Made by a program: the position numbers and the translations under genes. Positions 37,300-49,625 of a DNA stretch of 64,000 bases are shown here, one piece after another. This DNA comes from Rhyacichthys aspro (lineage: Eukaryota; Chordata; Actinopteri; Gobiiformes; Rhyacichthyidae), in the NCBI GenBank assembly GCA_036850595.1, contig CM072161.1, forward strand, positions 4,764,801 to 4,828,800, in the 5' to 3' direction. A model generated the notes under the pieces. That model made no database searches, was not told where the DNA came from, and saw only the letters and a program-made list of their open reading frames with translations. Numbering within the stretch: position 1 is the stretch's first letter; the number at the start of each line of letters is the position of its first letter.

Positions 37300-37760
37300 G
37301 TGTTGATTGCAGGCTTGTTTGTCCACTCTGATATGCCTGCGGGGCGCCCCGTTAAAAACTACAAGTGTTACATTGAGTGCGATGGGTGTGAAATCTGTCA
37401 AAAGATTTTTTTTTTTACACCCTCTGAGTCAAATTAAATCTCACTATTTTGCTGCGTGCCACACTCGCATGTCTTTTTTTCTAGCTTTCTGGAGGACCGA
37501 CCACACAAAGCACTTTGCACATCCGTCCTTGTCTTCGGGAAAATGCTCGGAGCCGCTCATTATCGAGAAAGCGACTTGCGGGACAGCCACAGCCTCCGCC
37601 CGAGATGACTCATGTGATGACGAGGCCGGGCCTGCGTTCCGTCCCTCGAGTAAGGCCCTCCGGTTCAATCAGACGAGGAGCTGCATCATGCTGCGACTGT
37701 GTGTCCACCTCCCGACTGTAGTCCCGGTAGAACAAAAGGCAATAACTGCTTAGAGAGCGT
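37300..37760. promoter_or_regulatory. distal CpG-dense block
   Basis: The stretch 37480-37720 has a CpG density second only to the promoter island, and it interrupts AT-rich DNA. It contains an exact AP-1 site TGACTCA at 37606-37612. Frames cross it on both strands (148 codons plus from a TTG; 74 codons minus) but show no domains. It could be an orphan CpG island, an enhancer, or the first exon of an unrecognised noncoding transcript. Confidence 0.4.
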
Positions 37761-38031
37761 CCTTATATTCCTGCCCTACTTTCCATGCACCACTTATTAA
37801 GAGTTCGACTGAGGTCCCCTGACTGCCACAACCTCGTTCTGACAAAGACATCACTGCAGCAAGGTACTGTTCTGTTTAAACATAAGCTTCAGGAAACTTT
37901 GTATTTCATTAAATCTTCCGTAACGCCTCAAATGTAGATGTTTTAAGACTGTCTATACCTGCCTTGTCAAAATAAAGTATTAAACTCATTTAATTCTCAC
38001 TTTCAGAGAATTCTTGTTGCAGTTCTATTTA

Positions 38032-38436
38032 CAGTAGTGGCCAAAATGATACACACACTTTATTATTATGCTCTGTAAAAATATAGAATAGAGTCATAAG
38101 GAGACTTTTTCTTTACAAAAAACAAGTTAGGCCTATTTTACTGTCAACGTCACACAAGCCTTCATAGAAAAAGCCATGGGATAACATTAGTGTTGAAGTT
38201 CTTATATATATTGACATTATACCAAACATATGTGCTGCTCTAATTGCTGCAAAAGGTGGACATAGCAAATATTAAAGTTATAAGAGCATAAAAAAGGAGG
38301 ACATTTTATATTTGTTGTGCTCAGAGCAACCATCTGCATTTTTCATAAACATTATGAAATGAAATCATGTTGTGAAGGCAAAAAAGGTCAATATTTTCAG
38401 ATCTGTCACGTGTTCTAATAATTTTGGCCACCGCTG
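38032..38436. mobile_element. Tc1/mariner-type MITE (405 bp)
   Basis: Starts CAGTAGTGGCCAAAATGATA and ends as the complement of CAGCGGTGGCCAAAATTATT, so the terminal inverted repeats match well over the first 18 bases. It is flanked by TA at 38030-38031 and 38437-38438, the Tc1/mariner target site. The CAGTGGTGGCCAAAA-type terminus is shared with fish Tc1-like elements. The interior is AT-rich with no transposase frame, so it is non-autonomous. Confidence 0.85.
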
Positions 38437-39829
38437 TAAAATACAAAAATACACCATTCACCATCACCATTTGAAAACATAAATTTTTTTAACAGTACCT
38501 CTCCAGTTCCTCTCGCAAAATTACACAGAATAGTAAACATTCACATTGTTAATGTTTCTAGACAATGAAAGAAAAACTTTACTTAAATAATGCTGAATGA
38601 TTTAGAGTAAAGACAAAAGGCTAACATTTATACTTAATTTAGCAATGTTCAGGATTGTGGATAGCAGTTATTTTTTGGGTAACCAGGTGTGGTCTGTGGT
38701 AACCTGGCTCACCAGATAGTCTGTGTCTAGTTCAGGTACTTTAGATTAATAACTTGTCAGTGATCGGGTTATCTGTGAGTAAGTGCAATTTTACCCAATC
38801 AGAGTGACATCATGTTGTTTACGTTGGTAACAGTAAAACATCGGATACATCTTCAAACCTAAAACACGCCCAGAACTGCCACATCACTGGGCGAAATACA
38901 GCCGGTCGGGACGGTTTGCTTGGAGCAGAGTCGGTGTACTTTTTCAAATTGTTTTGCATTTCGTAAAAAAATTAAACTGACATTTGGTACCGTGCCCAAG
39001 CGCTACTCACAGATTAAGGCACAGCATTGTGTGACTAATTTAAGTGCTCCCATTTGTGAGACAGGTACACGTCCCGGGGTTGGCATGGTTACAGGAGGAA
39101 CAGACGTGTTACCTTATCGTTTTTTTCTTTGACGTGGACGAGGCTGATTTGGTCAGTGCTTTTTTTATCTCAGCATCTTTATCTTTAACTGTTAAGAGTT
39201 GGGCAGATGCCAATATTAATAATAATGCTTTACGGTGATATAACAAATGATTGGGTACGAGGGGCAATCATACTCAGGCCCAGGTCAGGCTGGTGACAGT
39301 GTGATTGCAAAAGGTCAGAAAAAAGGTCACCATCATGCTCAGGAACGGCACAAATTGAAAGAACACTAAAGGAAGCCTTCGGTGTCGGTAGAGCTCCATG
39401 ATCCATCATTCTCTGCCTTAACTTGTGTCTATTATACTTTTACATAGTTTTACAAAAGTGTTTAAAGTTTTCAAATTTCATCCAATAAGATCACAATAAT
39501 AATGTCATTCAATCTCCTGTGAGCATTTTTTTCCCATGAGCTTTGCATTGCTAAAACAAACGTTATTAAACATGCAGATTGTAAATATTGTGTCAATATT
39601 CCAGTATTTTAAGACATGTCCCATAAGACACAGGGACAAACCTCACTTTTACCTAGATGATGTTGAATGACTTCTTTTAAAGATTTTTCCTCTTCCTTGT
39701 TGAGTCAGTGAAGTAAATCCTCAGTGGTGTACGTATATGTATGTTTTTGGAGATAATGAGGTGTTTTTTCTGGACCAATCGGATGTGACCTGGGAAACTG
39801 GATCCACTTTCCTCGGGAGCTTTGTTGTC
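38437..39829. other. noncoding DNA, possible regulatory patch at 38870-39130
   Basis: The patch 38870-39130 is CpG-bearing and supports short plus-strand frames without family resemblance. The remainder is AT-rich and featureless. No gene is called. Confidence 0.4.
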
Positions 39830-40340
39830 AGAGATTATACAACCAAGCATTAGCTGAATATAAAAGACGCCAGTGGGGGCTCAAAGTGGAGAAATCTATA
39901 CATAAGACAGTGGGCTTAATTAATCACACGGCTCCATACACACTTTATTAGAGGCACGGCTAAGTTATGCACAATCCGCACTTCCAAGGGCGATTCTTTT
40001 TGCATAAGTCCATTGTTTGCCGACACACTGCACTTGCTCCTTTAGCATATGAACGTTAGCGGAACACACTAGCAAAGTGCTGAGTGCGCCGTTCGAGCCA
40101 AAAGGGTCAGCTGTCCCATTAGCCTATGAGATTTATGATTAGGCTGGGAATTGAGTGTGGAATGCGAGAGCGGAAGAGCGGCCTCCACCGAAGTGCAAAT
40201 GTAGCCATCGGTTGAAGGAAGGAGATGCAATGGATGAGCAGCATTAGAGGGATAATCACAGAGGAGCACACAAACACCAGGACCACCGTGGTGTACGGAC
40301 GGGGAGTAAGGGGTGTGTTCAAATCCACTCACAGGATATT
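39830..40340. promoter_or_regulatory. candidate regulatory / conserved noncoding block
   Basis: Complex, repeat-free sequence with regularly spaced CpGs, ATTAATCA-type homeodomain words (39919-39926) and ATGCACA/TTTGCAT-type octamer-like words. Two overlapping minus-strand frames (40069-40332) show no domains. The regulatory interpretation rests on composition. Confidence 0.3.
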
Positions 40341-41928
40341 TTAAACATACATCACCAGGGAGTGAGTGTAGGATGGACCAAAGGCTTAATGTGGGACTAC
40401 AGAGCCAAATTCAAGTAGCAGGTTTATTTAATGCAGCCCTCACCTATAGTTGTCCATTGTAGGTGAAGGTAAACTGGGTGCAATAAGGTCTTTTCAGTTT
40501 AAGAGCAATAGGTGAGGTATTAAGTTCACGCAATTGTCAGAAACACTATTATAAATAGACATTTTTGTTTGTGGTGACATGAAGGATGTGCATGTGCTAA
40601 ATTTCACAAATATATGATTTCTCATGGTTTCATGGGTCTTAAATTATAATTTGAAGTCACCACCTTTGCATATTCTGCATTAATGTTTTCTATTTAGCTA
40701 AACTAATACCATACTAGTACTTTTTTAATTTGATACAAAGAAATGTTCCTCTTGACTTGAAGTGGATTTCCAGGAGGAGGAAGAAACAGATGCAGATGAG
40801 CTACCTCAGAATGCAACTGGATAAAAATACAGCCAATCAGAATTCATCAGACGAAAAATGGCTACGATTGGTCCAGCAGGATTGATTTAAGTGGAAATAT
40901 GCTCGAATGGGAGGAGTTCCAGACCCACTTCACTTTGCTAACTGTCTGAAACTTGGAAAAAACTTTTTAATCGCCTGCTCAAGTTGTTAGAATACGGCTT
41001 AAAAATATATTGTTGACTTGATGTCAATTCGCATGATCAACAATGAAGTGGCACTTGATTAATGTTAGTATTAATGTTAATAACTCTGGATTTCTATAAG
41101 CAACTGTGCAGCTCACATAAGAGTGACCTGGACTTATGGTGTTTAACCCTTAACAATCAGATACATTTGCTAAAGCTATATTTGAGTTACGAGTAGCATT
41201 CCGCCAATCAGTGACTTTTAATGTTGATATTAAGATGATATTTGGATGTTCCAAGATAAAGGCTCGTCAACACGTGGGAAAAACTAATTACATTTACTAC
41301 AAAGTACATTTTTGGAGGTCTCAAACGCCTCTTTGGATGTTACTAGCTACTGCACATTTCTTTGACTTTAGGTTTAGTCTGTACACAACAAACACAGCTG
41401 ACACTAATATGTGACAACTCCACTCCACAAAAATAAGTTCATACATCATAGATCTCGGTGTCGTACCAGACTCTCTGTGGTGGTGTTTGTCATATCCACA
41501 GAGTTGCTCACCCTGAGGTGTTCTGACATGTGTAGAATGAGTCTAGTGATGCGTCCTGGGTCTGTTTATTAACGCAGTTGTTGCTATAGATGAGACACAT
41601 TCACATCAGCCTGATAAGGTCACAATCACTTTGCTTCCACTTAGCAGCACCTGAGGCAGCTTTGCCATTTAAATGACATAAGGAAACAGTACAATGACGC
41701 ATAGTGACACCATCAAAAAGGCTTTTAAATTGTAAAAATGGAAAGAAAGCAAGTCAGCGAATGATTGTGGCTGTGTTTTTGGATTGCCAGTTATTGCAGA
41801 TTGGACAAATGTTTCGACAAATGACAATACATTGTTGTAAATAAACTCCTGTCACTTGGAATTTACAGCATTGCATGTTAATGGTTTAAAAATGATGAAA
41901 GTAAAAGCAGTCAAGCAATAGTTGCAGA
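40341..41928. other. noncoding DNA, nothing firm recognised
   Basis: Unique sequence. A slightly GC-richer part at 41440-41660 is free of repeats and may be regulatory. No gene seen. Confidence 0.5.
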
Positions 41929-42117
41929 TTGCTAGTCTTCTTTTCTTCCAATCACAAAAGGTGTTCCAAAAGGTATGGTTCAATGCTGGGTCCAATCCTT
42001 TTGACTTTATCGGTAAATTACCTTGATTTTTTAGCTGAGGACAGTGTTATTGACTTTTACGCAAATGATGCAATTATTTATTCTATTGATGAAGTGTTAT
42101 GCAATAAAAAAAAATAA
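41929..42117 (+). pseudogene. LINE reverse-transcriptase fragment, frame-broken
   Basis: The plus-strand frame contains SMLGPILL (near 41980-42003) and FYANDAIIYS (near 42055-42085), recognisable as the fingers-palm part of a non-LTR retrotransposon reverse transcriptase. The catalytic motif normally reads F/Y-A-D-D; here the first aspartate is replaced by asparagine. Just upstream, KGVPKG reads in a different frame, so a one-base shift separates the usual GVPQG segment from the rest. An A/T-rich AATA-repeat tract follows (42108-42156). It is a dead, truncated copy. The clade is probably L2-like but not certain. Confidence 0.75.
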
Positions 42118-42975
42118 AGATAAATACATAAATACATAAATAAAATAAAATAACCAAGATAAGACAATATTTATGCTCATTACATTTTAAGAAACTGACA
42201 ATCAGTGCTAACTTACTTTTAAAAATAGGTTAAAATTGTGCAACATTTTCTTGATTACACTGATATAATCTAAATACATGCCTCTGCACAAAGTCTTAAG
42301 CCTTTGAATGCACTTTACCACAGCTGATTTCATCACCACCTTCACCATCACCAGTTAGATAGTTACCAAACATATCACTGTCTATTAAATAAGAAAGTAA
42401 GGCCAGTTCTTTCAAAAAGGTTGTCTGATTTTTATTTATGTGGCCTTTTTAAATAAATGATCATTTTATCTTACATCATGTTTAAATTGTTGTAACTTAG
42501 GGGCTACAGTACAAGCTCTTTACTTAAAACGAACACTTTACACTAGATATTCCGTAATGTTAATTGGATATTTGTTCGGTTGGAAAGATTCAGGTAGAAA
42601 GCCACTCAAATGCCAGAAAACCTCACAGCACAAGTCATTCTGCTCACTGTAGCATTATACGTTGTCACGAAAATGCACAGTGAGCCATGAATGGTTTTTG
42701 TTTCCCTGCTTTACAAGTGCTTGTCTGATGTCGGAGGTAGTTATTCCCATGTCATCATGTCTTCTCCGGTTCAAAAGGACAGGCAGACGCGCAGTTGTTC
42801 CGTCAGCGGTTTGTCTTCAGACATTCAGCATTTTCTTTCCGACAACTGCCGTATCGCTGTGACCTGTACGGGGACTGTTTTTCCCTTTCCTTGGTTTGCT
42901 TTTTCTTTTTTTTTGTTTTGAAACGGACAACTTCAAAAAGCATCTTCTCTCTTCCCCTCTGCCCCCCCCCACAAG
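42118..42975. other. noncoding DNA before the candidate exon
   Basis: Begins with an AATA-rich simple repeat. CpG content rises from 42780 onward. A long pyrimidine tract with a run of nine C (42962-42970) directly precedes the acceptor of the candidate exon at 42976. Confidence 0.5.
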
Positions 42976-43178
42976 TTATTCATGAAGGTCTTTGGCAGAA
43001 AAAAAAAAAAAAGAACGCACAGAGGGAGTTCGCAACTTATTATCGTGACCTGATTAAAGCTAAGTGGAGGGAGGCAACAGTGCGGCGCGCCCTGTCCACT
43101 GTCGACAAAGGGAATTCACTCACGCAGAGCACAACTGGCTTTGATCTGACGTCTTTTCTACAATGGTTTAAAAAAAAG
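42976..43178 (+). CDS. candidate isolated coding exon, product unidentified
   Basis: A 203-base open stretch is framed by a pyrimidine-rich tract ending CCACAAG (42969-42975) and by a donor-like AAG/GTAATA (43176-43184). It starts in phase 1 and ends in phase 0. The translated segment is lysine-rich at first (a run of 14 A encodes part of it, 42999-43012). It then reads EFATYYRDLIKAKWREATV and later TTGFDLTSFLQWFKKK, an amphipathic, charged composition unlike the chance frames nearby. G or C predominates at third codon positions in the middle of the segment although the DNA around is AT-rich, and CpGs are frequent (43030-43150). No family was recognised. It may be an exon of an unrecognised plus-strand gene, a decayed gene remnant, or a transposon-derived fragment. 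The donor is weak, and no partner exon was found. Confidence 0.35.
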
Positions 43179-45126
43179 GTAATACAAATGTCTCAGACAC
43201 TTCAACAGATCGTATGTATTGTTTGTTTTTTTTTATATCATTTTTTCTGGCTTTTTATGGCCTTTATTGAAGCCTAAGCAAAAGCGAAAATCTTGATATC
43301 ATCATTCTTGCCAACAAATTACATTAAAATCACACTGCACAAATCTTTTTTTTGGTTTTTGTGTACATTTTCACACATTTCATTATTCATTTTAAATTAA
43401 TGCATAACCGATGTATTGTGATACATCAGTATTATGAAAAAACAAATCATGACCTACCATGTAATTCCCACCTCTAGTCCGCACTGTTGACCCCATTTCA
43501 ATTTGAAAATGCCAACATTGCTTTGTTATACAGACAAACAAAAATGGAGACAGAGTTGTTCGCTGGCTAACCATTTTCTCTGATCCTCACAGTAAATTCC
43601 AATTCATACAGGATGAACTTAAAACTTTATTAAAATGTATTGTATTGTTTTCATTCTACAAAGCCATTTGAAATCATAATCCACTAATCTAAAATATCTA
43701 TCTAAACTAGAAATAGACTACTTGTGTTTGTATGAGTTTGTGAACAGCTGTAAACAAAAAAGAAATGTTGTTTTCAAGTTTTTTTGTTTAATGCCATCCA
43801 GAAATGTGGTCAATCGTAAGGCATAGGTTTTGTGGAGACCATAATGATGATTGATTGATTGATATGATTGAGTGTTCCATTTCAATGTTGTTTTACATCT
43901 ATGACTGCTGTTGCATTTATGTCTAGGATTGGGCAGGAGATTAGTTTTGTCTTGTCCCACATACACTTTTTTTTGTATTTTTTAGTTTTTGTATCAACCA
44001 TCTTTCCTCTGCAAACAGAAATAGATTGCTTTTGAGATTGCTATACTACAATATATAAAATAAAATGCATCAACAGCAGAACCTTACTATCACAGAGCGG
44101 TATGTTTTTTCTATAGATAAACACAAAATAGCACTGTTTAGTCACAAAGTTCTCTCGAAAGATCTCGGCCTTGTTTGAGTTTTGTTTATCTTCAATTCAA
44201 ATATCAATTTCAAACTAAAATGGGGTCTTGGGTGTTTTTAATAATCCCATGTTGTGAGAGCATGAAAACACAGTAAAAGTCATATGATTTCATGTAAACA
44301 TGCATTATTAGACTCACTGAAGTCAACAACTCAACCAAATGTGAAGATATGGCCCCGGCTCAGAGTGATGTTAGCGGACTTTTTCAAAGGATGTGACAAG
44401 GATTTAAAAATAATTGAAGATGCACACTAATAAGGCATTCATTTGCATCTCATTTAGGGCCAGCAGTGCGACTCAGTAATTCTGAAATAACACAGCCATG
44501 CACTGACTACTAATGCTTCGAGGCTTAACAAGATTCATTCCTTTGGATAATCATTAGGGAACGAAAAAACTAAATATTATTCCAATCTAACAGTAAAACA
44601 GATAAAGGAATATAATTTAGAATGTATGGCACAGAAGGCCTAAAAGATTGTACACTGAGTCCTTGGAAGGAATTATCATTGTATTTTCATTATATAATCT
44701 AATCTACCAACCCCAAATCTATGTAAGATAACATTCATACATCAGATGTGTGTATTTTACATTGTTTTTAATAATGTGTGCCAATGCATGAATCTAAAAC
44801 TGAAAAATAATGGCAGAAATGATGTGCCATGTTTCTATTTTCGACTGCATTAAAAGGCACCATATTAGTTATAATTAATTTTTTGTTGCTAACATGGCTG
44901 TAGTAGAAGTAATGAAGGCCACCGCGCTAATTTTGTATAATTTAGCTGATACTAAGTTAATAATACTCCTACAAAAAATGTTCATGTTTAGGGTTAGACC
45001 ATTTCTTATCATTATTTGGACAATCAAAGTGGTGGTGAGGCATGCGAAGTGTACAGTAATAGCAATAGATAGCAATAGCAAGCTGTCATGCAAGGCTGTC
45101 TTATTAAAATCCCCTCAATACTATGG
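43179..45126. other. noncoding DNA, nothing recognised
   Basis: AT-rich, with a short GATT repeat at 43849-43863. No frame, RNA gene or transposon end was recognised. Confidence 0.55.
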
Positions 45127-45990
45127 TATCACAATAACAATTCCACAGTCGAATATTTATTGAGATACAGTAGGAATGAAACACTCTAGAAGTCTCACAA
45201 TAAAATAGCGTCACATGAACCATTTGAGGGTTAATATTTATTTATTGTGATACTGTGTGTAATATATGATAGTATCACAAAAACTTCAAAAACTTCACCG
45301 TCCAATATTTAGAAAAAGACTGTAGGAATGCAACAATGTCACTTCACAGTCTGACATTTTTTTGTGACTGACACAATATAAAATGCAGCAATACAACAGT
45401 ATCACAATATCAATGTCTCACGATAGTATCATGGTAACAACTCCACAGAGTGATATTTATTGCGATACTGCAGGAATGTAATGGGATATTATCACAACTG
45501 GTTTGATATTTACTGCGTTACTGTCTGAGTGTAACATTATCAGTTTCTTGCCATAAGATGTTATCACAATAACAACTCCACAGTTCCGTTTTTACTGTAA
45601 TAGACTACTGTAGGAATGTATCAATCTCAATACTCAATACACAATACACAATACAATAGCATCACAATAACAACCTCAAAGTCTGATATTTGTTGTCACA
45701 CTTTAGTAATGTAACAATGTCAAAGTCTCATAAAGAAGTCCATGGTACATTTATGGTTTATATATATATTTAAATGTAGAAAAAAAGTTCTCACAGAGGA
45801 TTGAGGCTGTACTTTTACAGAAAAACATACTCGAGACTGAGGCTGGGACAGAGTGAGAGAGATAGTGATGTCTTTATGGAACGCTGCTGTACATTTTTGC
45901 CCCCTAAAACCTACCCACAGTATTATCACGAGTACACAACAATATCAAGACACTTTTATTATTGCGATATCACCATATTGACATTGTTAT
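45127..45990. repeat. degenerate tandem array (minisatellite-like)
   Basis: Variants of TATCACAATAACAACTCCACAG and of GATATTTATTGCGATACTG followed by AGGAATGTAACA recur at 45127, 45273, 45342, 45427, 45562 and 45658. Spacing is irregular, about 70 to 150 bp. The array decays toward 45990. Units are diverged with indels, so it is old. No coding potential. Confidence 0.75.
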
Positions 45991-47884
45991 TACATCCATA
46001 ACATTTTAAAGTTTTGAGGGAAATATGTTGAATTAATTATTAATATAAGTTGAATTTGACAGCTATTTACATAATTACAACTCACAGTAATTAATTTGAA
46101 ATACTATCTTGTTTTATGAACAATGATTACTATAGGAAAATTATGGGACTTATTTTCTAGTTTTACTGTCTTGCCCCTTTGACTTGAGGTTGTTTTATTT
46201 TGCTGTTACATCCAGAAATATATTATTCCCTGTGAGTTCTGATGAGTTATGACTAAAAAAAAAAAAAAAAAAGACTTAAAAAATGATGCATTACAATGTG
46301 TTCCAAGGAAATAATGAAAGAATATGATACTTTTGTAAATAAACTTGATTCAGCAACTTGGATAAATAGACAGACATTCATTTCTGTCAGAAAATGTGTA
46401 GTTATTTGAAATGGCATATGCATCTTTAAATGCTACAGGTGCAGTCTATAGAAAGGATCATACGTCTAAATGACACACAGCGCATGACAGTACAACCTAG
46501 TGTAATTCCCTCAGTAATCATGCCATGTTCACAGGTGTTCTCACTTATTATGCTTCATTAGACCAATCAGGACAGAGAGCACCTGCGTGGGGGGCTCACT
46601 GTGTGCTGCAGGAGCTCTAGTGGATACTGAAATACAACATGGAGCTTTAAAACAGAAGCTAGTATGGATTGTGGATGCGTGTACAAATCCCAAAATGTCC
46701 ACCCTTTTCCAGGTCCTTGAACATAACGATCATGGGGATTGTGTGTAGGTTCTGATGGTCCTTAACCTAATGGCTTCTACATGTTGGTGACACTGTTTGT
46801 CCTTGTTGTTTATTGATTGTAACACAAAGCCTGGTCTGAGTTACCAAGCTGAGTATGGTAATGGAGGTTTGTACCTGGGTCACTTGACTCTAAATTGGAA
46901 AAGGATCATTTTCATCATTCATGGTCAGATATACATGTATCTTTTGCTTTTATTTGTTTTTATACAGCTATTCAGGATATTTCAGTGTTGCACATCAAGT
47001 CATTATCGAATTACATTTGCTTAATAATGTCATCTTTAAAAAATTTCTCTCTCCAATACCCTCAATTTAACTCTTCTTGCTTGAAAATGTACTGTACACC
47101 ATTAAAGGGCATATATTGTTTAATGTTTGCCATCTGCTGGCAGTTTGGGGTATAGCAGGAATCACTTTGGAGTGGGTGTAGTATTAAATTGACACCTAGA
47201 ATCCATATTGGCACATCAACACCTCCAACATACTGTTTTTTCTTGCTATCATTGGTAAACTAAGTGCTGTTTCTAACATATATGAGTCAGCGTGGGGGTC
47301 TCTTTTGTCAGCCTCTTACATGTATGTAAAGTGTACAGTCGATGGTGAGATTCCCAATGGCCAGGCTCATTGCAAAATGAATTGACACTACGGAGCTTCA
47401 CATTTTTTCTTCACTCTCTTTATTCATAAGAGGCAGGGTGGAAGTAGGGCCGCTAGAAAGGAATGACATGGAACATGTCTTTGCTTTAAAAATTTGAATT
47501 TTGTTGTTTTCTTGTTTTTGATACATAACAAAGTGAAAGGATGGATTAAAGCTTCTTAGTCCTGTTCAAACTTTGCACAAACAAGTGGACCTTAATTTTG
47601 TCTTGAATGCATCTTGGAGTAAAACAACCGAAAATGCATTGAAAAGATTTGCGAAAATTTGTGCATCTTGGTTCGCACTAAAAACCTCTTACATAACTCA
47701 AGCTGTATTGTCCAATATGAGTGTTACACCTTTGCATATACTTTATTTAGTTTGAATCCATTAATACAAGTGCATCAGTGACATAGCTGTGTCAACATAT
47801 CAACTAAACTAAAAAGTACAGGAAGCCAATGTTTTGACTCAAGTATTGGTGTAATGTGGTCTTGGTTTCTTCTTCTTCTTCACA
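45991..47884. other. noncoding DNA; CTCF-like site inside
   Basis: AT-rich unique sequence with an A run at 46255-46272. It contains the exact CTCF-consensus site at 47127-47140. No gene seen. Confidence 0.5.
47127..47140 (-). promoter_or_regulatory. CTCF-like site (exact core match)
   Basis: The minus strand reads CCAGCAGATGGCAA, matching the 13-position CTCF core exactly. It points left and so faces the rightward site at 29542-29555. Confidence 0.5.
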
Positions 47885-48001
47885 CAGAGAGTTACAATAG
47901 TTGAGCCGAGACGTCACAAAAGCATTAATTGCTCTTTGAAAATCCTGCCGTAGGAGGAAGGGCATGACTTTTCCGAGGAGCCTGAAATGAAAGAATCTTG
48001 A
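47885..48001 (-). pseudogene. L2-type LINE ORF2 C-terminal fragment
   Basis: Within a 100-codon minus-strand frame, residues 36-74 read SRFFHFRLLGKVMPFL and then AFVTSRLNYCNSL. These are the conserved blocks following the reverse-transcriptase palm in L2-type elements, where the usual form is FVTSRLDYCN. The sequence degrades into a poly-glutamate (TTC repeat) tract on the 3' side, so it is a truncated relic. It belongs to the same class as 32470-32765. Confidence 0.75.
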
Positions 48002-49126
48002 TTCACCCACTGAAATAAATTGCTCGTCAAACATGAAATAACTTGAAGTAGCACTAAGATTTCTAGTGAAGGAGTAGTAAAAGCACATTAACACCATCAA
48101 AACCATCTAGAAGATTAGTTTGTCCAAAATGTTTAGCTCCATCCAAGCTTTTACATCTTTAAGGCATATCATCAGATGTAATTCCTATTGGTATAAGCAT
48201 TCTTTTCATACATGCATACATCCTCTATGGTACAGGTATGAATGAATGATGTTTTCAGTTGTCATAAATATCTAGAGAACAAAACCTCTGTCATCAGTTG
48301 TCATTGCAAGAAAAGTGTGTTGCAGCTTGTCCTGATTTGTGTAACCGTTAAACTGTCGGAACAATGACAGCTCAACAAATAATGCATATGTAAAATTTAG
48401 CTCAAATTTCTGCAGCGCTGTCGAGATCTCTGTATTTTTTGACACTGGTAGAGGAACTGTTGGTTCATTTATAACTGCTCACTGAGGTTTCTTTGTCGAA
48501 GTTGGCTGGAGAAAGAGAAGAACCAGTCACTCTGAGCCTAGTGCTCCATGCAGCCACACTTTCCCCAGAGTTTTTATTTATGCTTGTAATTTATTATCCT
48601 TTGGAAAGTATGTGGAGTTGGCGGGGCTCTGCTGAATGTTTTATATCAACTGGTTGTGCTCCTTCACCGAGAAGTGTGCGCTCCTTCCTCTTCCACAAAT
48701 ACAGGAGCTCATTAAAGAATGGGATGAATAAAACATCACAGCGGAATCAAACAGCACAACAAAAGTCCTAAAGACACTCTTTAGCTTTTACTACTATCCC
48801 CATTGAAACTGTTCTGAGTATGGCCCAAACAGGTTTAGTGCTGCGAGTTCATTTTTCTTCACAAGATATTTCAATCAGTGCCGACGGATACAGTTTCTGA
48901 CCCCAAAAACCTTTCAAAACTTTGCAGATGGACATAAAGGAATACGGATATTGAGCTCAGTTTGTCACTTGTGGGATTAGAAGCCAACAACTGACACACA
49001 TACAAATGAATCAAGTAAAAGTAGTCTCAAGATTTGTATTTTGATTAAAAGTATAAAGATTAAAGTATTGACTTGACTGTAAACAAAATGTTATCTTTAT
49101 TCTGTTCTTTTTCTTCAAAATCTTAA
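48002..49126. other. noncoding DNA, nothing firm recognised
   Basis: Unique sequence. A plus-strand frame at 48493-48771 has no family resemblance. No repeats of note. Confidence 0.5.
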
Positions 49127-49625
49127 TCTTGTTGTGGATGATGATCGAACCAAGACCTTCAGCTTCTACTAAGATTTGCAACCGAGTTTGAAGCGGGCTG
49201 ACATCAAAATCAGTGCATTTAAGTCCGAGGTCATGTTTGTTAGTCTGAAAAGCATGCAGTTCAGTATAGTTCCTGGCTTAAGTGGAGTAGTTCAAGTATC
49301 TTGGGAGCTTTTTTCATGAATGAGGAAAGAGTTGAACAGGAGATGGACTGTGGATGCTGTTGCTGTACTGTTCTGTTTTAGTAGTCACAAGGCAAGATCT
49401 ATGTTCCTTCTCAAACATATAGTCTTGAGTTGTTGGTCATGGCTGAAAAGACAAGATCCCGATCCCTGGTTTGGGCACTCCCTTAGAGATAAAGTGACAT
49501 AGAGCTCCTAGGAATGCCACACCTTCTCTACATCAATAGGAACTCAATAAGGTGGCTCTGGCGTCAGTGCTGGATGTCTCTGCACGCCTTACCTCGAAGG
49601 TTTTCCAGGCAAGCCCTTAGACCTT
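49127..49625 (+). pseudogene. RTE-type LINE 3' fragment
   Basis: Reads along the plus strand like the 3' third of the RTE-type elements common in fish. It contains TTTAAGTCCGAGGTCATG, then GTTCAAGTATCTTGGGAG, a damaged AATGAGGAAAGAGTTGAACA, CCCTTAGAGATAAAGTGACA and AGGTGGCTCTGGCGTCAG. These correspond in order to the conserved palm-distal and C-terminal segments of the element. Many in-frame stops and indels and at least one internal deletion (about 49405) show a long-dead copy. Assignment (Rex3-like) is from memory. Confidence 0.65.

Noticed and set aside
37307..37753. 148-codon plus-strand frame across the CpG-dense block
   Set aside because: It opens on TTG, the overlapping minus strand is also open, and no protein family is recognisable. 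The block is better described as a CpG-rich noncoding element.
45127..45990. CRISPR-like array
   Set aside because: Repeats are degenerate, unevenly spaced and lie in vertebrate DNA. This is a decayed tandem repeat.
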